Source of the DNA: CAYNLG01 sp964397995
Lineage (GTDB): Bacteria > Planctomycetota > Phycisphaerae > FEN-1346
Length of the DNA: 64,000 nt
Direction of reading: 5' to 3'
Assembly: GCA_964397995.1 (NCBI GenBank)
Contig: CAYNLG010000005.1
Location: 18,205 to 82,204, forward strand
A model generated the notes under the pieces. That model worked only from the letters and a program-made list of their open reading frames with translations, ran no database searches and had not been told where the DNA came from. Both the position numbers and the translations under genes were made by a program. The number at the start of each line of letters is the position of its first letter. Position 1 is the first letter of the stretch. This document shows, in pieces, positions 60,747 through 64,000 of this stretch.

Positions 60747-61745
60747 ATGGCCAAGACGAACTACTACGACGTCCTCGGCGTCGACAAGACCGCCTCCCAG
60801 GACGCCATCCGGTCCGCCTACCGCAAGCTCGCCCAGAAGTACCACCCCGACCTCAACCCCGGCGACCCCGAGGCCGAGCGCAAGTTCAAGGAGCTCGGCG
60901 AGGCCTACGAAGTCCTCCGCGACCCCGAGAAACGCAAGCAGTACGACCGCTGGGGCCGTGTCGGCGGGCCCGGCGCGGGGCACGGTTTCGGCCAGGGCCC
61001 GGGGGGCGGCCCGGGGGGCCAGCGGACCACCTGGAGCTGGGAAGGCTCGCCCTTCGAGGACGTCGCCTTCGAGGCCTTCGCCGGCTCCGCCGGCCAGCAG
61101 GGCGGCGGCGCCTCGGTCTTCGAGGACCTTTTCAGCCGCCTCGGCGGTCGCCCCGGCGCCCGCGAGGCCCGGCCGCGGCGCGGCCAGGACGTCGAGAGCG
61201 AGATCACCCTCAGCTTCGATCAGGCCCTCCGCGGGGCCCGGACGGGCCTGTCGATCCAGCGGCCCCAGCCCGACGGCACCGTCCGCCCGGAACGCATCGA
61301 GGTCACCATCCCCCCCGGCGTCCGCGACGGCCAACGCCTCCGCCTGGCCGGCCAGGGCGCCCCCGGCGCCGCCGGCGCGCCCGCCGGCGACCTCTACCTG
61401 CGCATCGGCGTCCAGCCGCACCCGTACTTCCGCACCGACGGGCGCGACGTCACCCTCGACGTCCCCCTTTCCCTGGCCGAAGCCGCCCTCGGCGCGACCA
61501 TCGACGTCCCCACGCCCCACGGATGGACCTCCGTCAAGGTCCCCCCCGGGACGCCGAGCGGCCAGAAACTCCGCCTCAAGGGCCAGGGCCTCCCGGGCGG
61601 GCAGGGCGCCCCGGCCGGCGACCTGTACTGCGTCATCCAGATCGTCCCGCCCAAGACCTGCGACGCCGAGCAGCGCCGGCTGCTCGAGGCGCTCCGCGCC
61701 CGCGAGGGCCAGGGCCCCCGCACCGGCGCCCCCTGGAACCGCTAA
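60747..61745 (+). CDS. cbpA: CbpA-type DnaJ co-chaperone
   Basis: A 332-residue Hsp40 of the zinc-finger-less class. J domain at 1-70 with the essential HPD in KYHPDLNPGD and RDPEKRKQYDRWG. A Gly/Phe-rich linker follows (about 70-130, GHGFGQGPGGGP). Two C-terminal substrate-binding domains carry ERIEVTIPPGVRDGQRLRLA and VKVPPGTPSGQKLRLKGQG. There is no CxxCxGxG zinc repeat, which separates it from DnaJ proper. It stimulates DnaK ATPase. The next gene encodes a MerR-like protein matching its inhibitor CbpM. A perfect TATAAT box 6 bases upstream predicts a leaderless transcript. Confidence 0.92.
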   Translation: MAKTNYYDVLGVDKTASQDAIRSAYRKLAQKYHPDLNPGDPEAERKFKELGEAYEVLRDPEKRKQYDRWGRVGGPGAGHGFGQGPGGGPGGQRTTWSWEGSPFEDVAFEAFAGSAGQQGGGASVFEDLFSRLGGRPGAREARPRRGQDVESEITLSFDQALRGARTGLSIQRPQPDGTVRPERIEVTIPPGVRDGQRLRLAGQGAPGAAGAPAGDLYLRIGVQPHPYFRTDGRDVTLDVPLSLAEAALGATIDVPTPHGWTSVKVPPGTPSGQKLRLKGQGLPGGQGAPAGDLYCVIQIVPPKTCDAEQRRLLEALRAREGQGPRTGAPWNR

Positions 61746-61757
61746 GCGAGGTCTCCC

Positions 61758-62249
61758 ATGACCGACGACCCGACCGCCCCCTTCACCCTCGCCCAGGCCG
61801 CCGACGAGTTCGGCCTCTCCGCCGGCGAGGTCCGTGTCTACGTCGAAGAGGGCCTCGTCGCCGGCACCGGCGACCCGCCCGCCTTCACGCGGGCCCAGAT
61901 GCGCCGCCTCTGGTCCGCGGTCACCCTCCACCGCGACCTCGGCATCAACCTGGCGGGCGTCCAGGCCGTGCTGAAGCTCCGCGAACAGTTCGAGGGCGTC
62001 CGCCGCGACCTCGCCCTCCTCATGGAAATCATGGAACGCGAACTCGGCCCGGACGTCTGGGACCGCCTCTGGCCCAAGGACCGGCCGCACCCCGGCACCC
62101 ACATCGCCGTCGAGACGGTCTCCGGGTCGCCGCGCCCCGCCGACCGCGAGATCGGCCCCTCCGGCGACGCCGCCCGCGCGCGGCCGGACGCCGACGGGCC
62201 GGATGCGGAGGCGGCCGCCGAGGGGCGGGGCGGGGAGGACCGGCCGTGA
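61758..62249 (+). CDS. cbpM: CbpM-like chaperone modulator (MerR-type fold)
   Basis: A 163-residue protein with a small MerR-like domain (FTLAQAADEFGLSAGEVRVYVE near residues 9-30, then FTRAQMRRLWSAVTLHRDLG) and a helical middle with LLMEIMERELGPDVWDRLW. CbpM in E. coli uses this fold to bind the J domain of CbpA and block it, not DNA; position directly after cbpA makes this the likeliest role. The last 45 residues are disordered, Asp/Ala/Arg/Pro-rich. The ATG lies 12 bases after the cbpA stop; the stop overlaps the next start by GTGA. Confidence 0.78.
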   Translation: MTDDPTAPFTLAQAADEFGLSAGEVRVYVEEGLVAGTGDPPAFTRAQMRRLWSAVTLHRDLGINLAGVQAVLKLREQFEGVRRDLALLMEIMERELGPDVWDRLWPKDRPHPGTHIAVETVSGSPRPADREIGPSGDAARARPDADGPDAEAAAEGRGGEDRP

Positions 62250-62494
62250 TCCCCCTGGCCGCCGACGCCCTTCCCCGCCTGCCCGGCTGGGCCCTCTGGC
62301 TGCTGATCACGGTCGTGCTGATCCTGGCGGCCCTGGCGGTGCTGAGCGTGCGGCGGATGCTGGTGCGGCCGATGCGCCGGACGCCGACCGACACGACCGA
62401 CGCCTGGGCCGAGGCCGGCCGCCGCTTCCAGCTCGTCTCCGACGACGGTGGCGACCCCGACGCCGCGCCCGACGCCGACAAGGATGCCCGATGA
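62246..62494 (+). CDS. small single-pass membrane protein
   Basis: An 82-residue protein with one hydrophobic helix (WALWLLITVVLILAALAVLS, about residues 14-33), a short basic stop (VRRMLVRPMRR) and an acidic tail (DDGGDPDAAPDADKDAR). A GTG start with GGGGAGGAC upstream and GTGA coupling to cbpM. It could be a membrane tether or an assembly helper of the rnpA/yidD group. No domain is recognised and the short length makes any guess weak. Confidence 0.65.
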   Translation: MIPLAADALPRLPGWALWLLITVVLILAALAVLSVRRMLVRPMRRTPTDTTDAWAEAGRRFQLVSDDGGDPDAAPDADKDAR

Positions 62495-62982
62495 GCGGCG
62501 CGGCCGGCAAGCCCCGGGCCACCTTCCGCCGCGCCGACCGCCTCCGCCGCACCCGCGAGTTCCGCGCCGCCTATGCCGCGCGCGCCCGCGCCGCCGACGG
62601 CCGCCTGGTCGTCTACGCCCGCCCCAACGGCTACGGCCGGTCGCGCCTCGGCTGCTCGGTCGGGAAACGGTGCGGCGGGGCGGTCGAGCGGAACCGGATC
62701 AAGCGGCTGCTCCGCGAGGCGTTTCGGCGCGGCCGCGCGGCGTGGCCGCCCGGCTACGACCTGGTCGTCGTCCCGCTGGGCCGGGGCTACACCGCCGCCG
62801 AGATCGAAGCGGGCCTTGGCCGCCTTGTCGCCAAGGCCGTTGCCAAGGCTCGGCGCCGCACGGCGCGGAAAAAGGCGGCCCAGGCGCCGCCGGATGGTGT
62901 GGCGCCGCCGGAGGGGGAGGTGCCGCCCGAGGGGGAGGCGTCCCGCCCGCCCGCGCCGGATGAGGCGGGGGCCGCCCCATGA
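62491..62982 (+). CDS. rnpA: ribonuclease P protein component
   Basis: A 163-residue C5-type protein that helps the RNase P RNA mature tRNA 5' ends. The hallmark is AVERNRIKRLLREAFRRG, with the RNR-x-KR-x-x-REAFR signature that binds RNA, near residues 70-87. FRRADRLRRTREFRAAYA opens the family fold. It carries an unusual C-terminal tail of about 45 residues (Lys/Arg then Pro/Glu repeats such as PPDGVAPPEGEVPPEGEA), which may be linker-like. The ATG overlaps the previous stop (ATGA). Unlike the usual rpmH-rnpA-yidD order, rpmH is missing here and chaperone genes precede. Confidence 0.9.
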   Translation: MSGAAGKPRATFRRADRLRRTREFRAAYAARARAADGRLVVYARPNGYGRSRLGCSVGKRCGGAVERNRIKRLLREAFRRGRAAWPPGYDLVVVPLGRGYTAAEIEAGLGRLVAKAVAKARRRTARKKAAQAPPDGVAPPEGEVPPEGEASRPPAPDEAGAAP

Positions 62983-63251
62983 CCGGCGCCGCCAGCAAGG
63001 TGGCCGGTGGGCTCAGGGCCGGTGCCGTGGCCGCTCTGGTCTTGGCCATCCGCGCCTACCAGGCCTGCGTCAGCCCGTTCCTCGGGGCGAACTGCCGCTT
63101 TACCCCGACGTGCAGCCAGTACGCCGTCGAGGCCCTTCGCCGCCACGGGCCGCTGCGCGGCTCGGCCTTGGCCGCCTGGCGCGTCCTGAGGTGCCACCCG
63201 TTCGCGCGTGGAGGCCACGACCCCGTCCCGCCGCCCCCGCGCCGCCCCTGA
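62979..63251 (+). CDS. yidD: membrane protein insertion efficiency factor YidD
   Basis: A 90-residue YidD. It contains AIRAYQACVSPFLGANCRFT and PTCSQYAVEALRRHGPLRG, then a late WRVLRCHPFARGG; the paired Cys and short aromatic motifs are diagnostic. It sits at the inner membrane and assists YidC in inserting proteins. Its normal neighbour yidC does not follow here, since the repeat region comes next. The ATG overlaps the rnpA stop through ATGA, so the two are co-translated. Confidence 0.9.
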   Translation: MTGAASKVAGGLRAGAVAALVLAIRAYQACVSPFLGANCRFTPTCSQYAVEALRRHGPLRGSALAAWRVLRCHPFARGGHDPVPPPPRRP

Positions 63252-63529
63252 CCCCGTGCCGCGGTTCGCGTGTGTCGTGCGCTGTTGCCGTTCCATGGAG
63301 TGCGAGTATCCCCGGCACGCCTGGGGCGAAGGTGGGTAGCACGGGCCTCGTGCCCGTGAGTCTTGCCTTCTCGCCGCGGCGCTTGCCGCCGCGCGTGGCG
63401 TTCGGCGTTTTCCATGGACTGCGGCCGCAGCGACGCCGCTTTGCCTGTCGTCTGACGTTCTCGTCTCGCGATCGCCCCTTCACCGTCTCGGCCTGGATGG
63501 GCCCGCCGTCAACAGCGCAACGCTCGGGG
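63252..63529. other. intergenic region with the second dispersed repeat
   Basis: No gene seen. It holds the inverted copy of the dispersed repeat at 63336-63460 and otherwise unremarkable sequence. Confidence 0.5.
63336..63460 (-). repeat. dispersed repeat copy 2 (inverted relative to 24185)
   Basis: Carries CACGGGCCTCGTGCCCGTG (63340-63358), then the long body, ending with ATGGACTGCGGCCGCAGCGA through GTCTGACGTT. Reverse-complemented it aligns along its length with copy 1. Confidence 0.7.
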
Positions 63530-63934
63530 TCACCGAACTTCCACGGAATACATGCACGTGGTGAGCCAAACAAGCGATACCCCCGAGCCTGCCATGAGAA
63601 CAAAGCAGAGCACCTGGAACGCCCGCCGCCATCTGCCCGGAAGCGACTGGCGAATCCATGCATAGACGCGCCCTCGCAACATCAGCACACCGAAGCCACC
63701 ACAAGCGAAGACGTGGCACAGACTCCAGGTCCAAAAGGCAAGCCACACGTGAGGGGCCACGCCCCCCATGCTTTGCCTTACCGCCACCTGGTCGGACACC
63801 ACGAGTGGTATCCCCAGGCCGGGCCACAAAAGCAATGCCCCAACGACCCGCCGCACATGACCGGTCAGCGATTTCGTATCCACTGTGGGTCCCGTCTGGA
63901 TTGACATCAGCGTCGCGCTGGCCTCCCCGGCCAT
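63530..63934 (-). CDS. small membrane protein of lower GC
   Basis: A predicted 134-residue protein with three hydrophobic segments: VVGALLLWPGLGIPLVV, HVWLAFWTWSLCHVFACGGF and VLCFVLMAGSGVSLVWLTTC. The translation is rich in Trp and Cys and poor in the Ala/Arg/Pro that shadow frames show, which favours coding; base composition is lower in GC than the neighbours. The ATG at 63934 has no clear Shine-Dalgarno. A palindrome 9-27 bases upstream may be an operator or hairpin. No family recognised. The sequence ends 66 bases beyond the start, so its full upstream context is missing. Confidence 0.5.
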   Translation of the reverse strand: MAGEASATLMSIQTGPTVDTKSLTGHVRRVVGALLLWPGLGIPLVVSDQVAVRQSMGGVAPHVWLAFWTWSLCHVFACGGFGVLMLRGRVYAWIRQSLPGRWRRAFQVLCFVLMAGSGVSLVWLTTCMYSVEVR

Positions 63935-63942
63935 GCTGACAG

Positions 63943-63961
63943 CTTTAGCAGGCCGCTAAAG
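63943..63961. promoter_or_regulatory. palindrome upstream of the small membrane protein gene
   Basis: CTTTAGC-AGGCC-GCTAAAG, perfect 7-bp arms with a 5-base loop. It could be an operator for the minus-strand gene starting at 63934, or the terminator hairpin of a gene beyond the window. Confidence 0.4.
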
Positions 63962-64000
63962 AATACCCTTTATTGCATTGACGCATCGCAACGGGAGCGC

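Overview
The window is a very GC-rich bacterial chromosome segment, most plausibly from a planctomycete or a close relative in the PVC/planctomycete sphere. The signs are secreted proteins with a VPEP-type C-terminal sorting signal, one of them carrying dockerin-like repeats; a pseudopilin-type secreted protein; several PQQ-like beta-propeller secreted proteins; sugar-active enzymes scattered singly; and giant envelope proteins of no recognised family. Taxonomy is an inference: there is no rRNA gene here.

Layout. 0-8 kb: an ARPP-1-like protein with a small upstream partner, a WYL-domain regulator divergent from a dockerin/PEP-CTERM protein, a cupin, a pseudopilin and a three-gene metal (Zn/Mn-type) ABC transporter. 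8-16 kb: two PQQ-like propeller proteins, a gene collision at about 10.1 kb where two convergent genes lack natural ends, a GH43-like glycosidase divergent from its likely AraC-type regulator, and a second PEP-CTERM protein. 16-20 kb: a ferritin-like protein, two tandem acidic lipoproteins, a dTDP-glucose 4,6-dehydratase, an amidohydrolase and a tRNA with anticodon CAU. 20-24.5 kb: an accessory patch of lower GC next to the tRNA, with a helically phased A/T-tract region and one large foreign-looking beta-solenoid membrane protein, then a beta-helix protein and a dispersed repeat. 24.5-39 kb: a large glycoside-hydrolase-like secreted protein, followed by two overlapping genes of 1169 and 2596 residues that together carry three copies of one uncharacterised envelope module. 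39-46 kb: a ThiF/MoeB-type enzyme flanked by two repeat doublets, a lytic transglycosylase, ClpB and a GH42-type beta-galactosidase. 46-57 kb: housekeeping genes (mfd, a SurA/PrsA-type foldase, a ferredoxin, ketopantoate reductase, an ECF sigma/anti-sigma pair with a third envelope gene, ruvX, RNase E/G, a DUF2344 protein). 57-64 kb: a regulatory PTS (hpf, ptsN, ptsH, ptsI), divergent from a chaperone and ribonuclease operon (cbpA, cbpM, small membrane protein, rnpA, yidD), then a repeat and a small membrane protein at the edge.

Functionally the window mixes carbohydrate scavenging with protein and RNA quality control. Two features of expression stand out. Good sigma70-type promoters place the -10 box only 6-7 bases before the start codon of five genes, so those mRNAs are probably leaderless, while neighbouring genes use clear Shine-Dalgarno sites. 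Several operons are translationally coupled through ATGA, GTGA or TGATG overlaps.

The strongest candidate for an undescribed system is the pair of giant genes at 27.6-38.9 kb. No CRISPR array, insertion-sequence transposase, rRNA operon or known antiphage system was seen.
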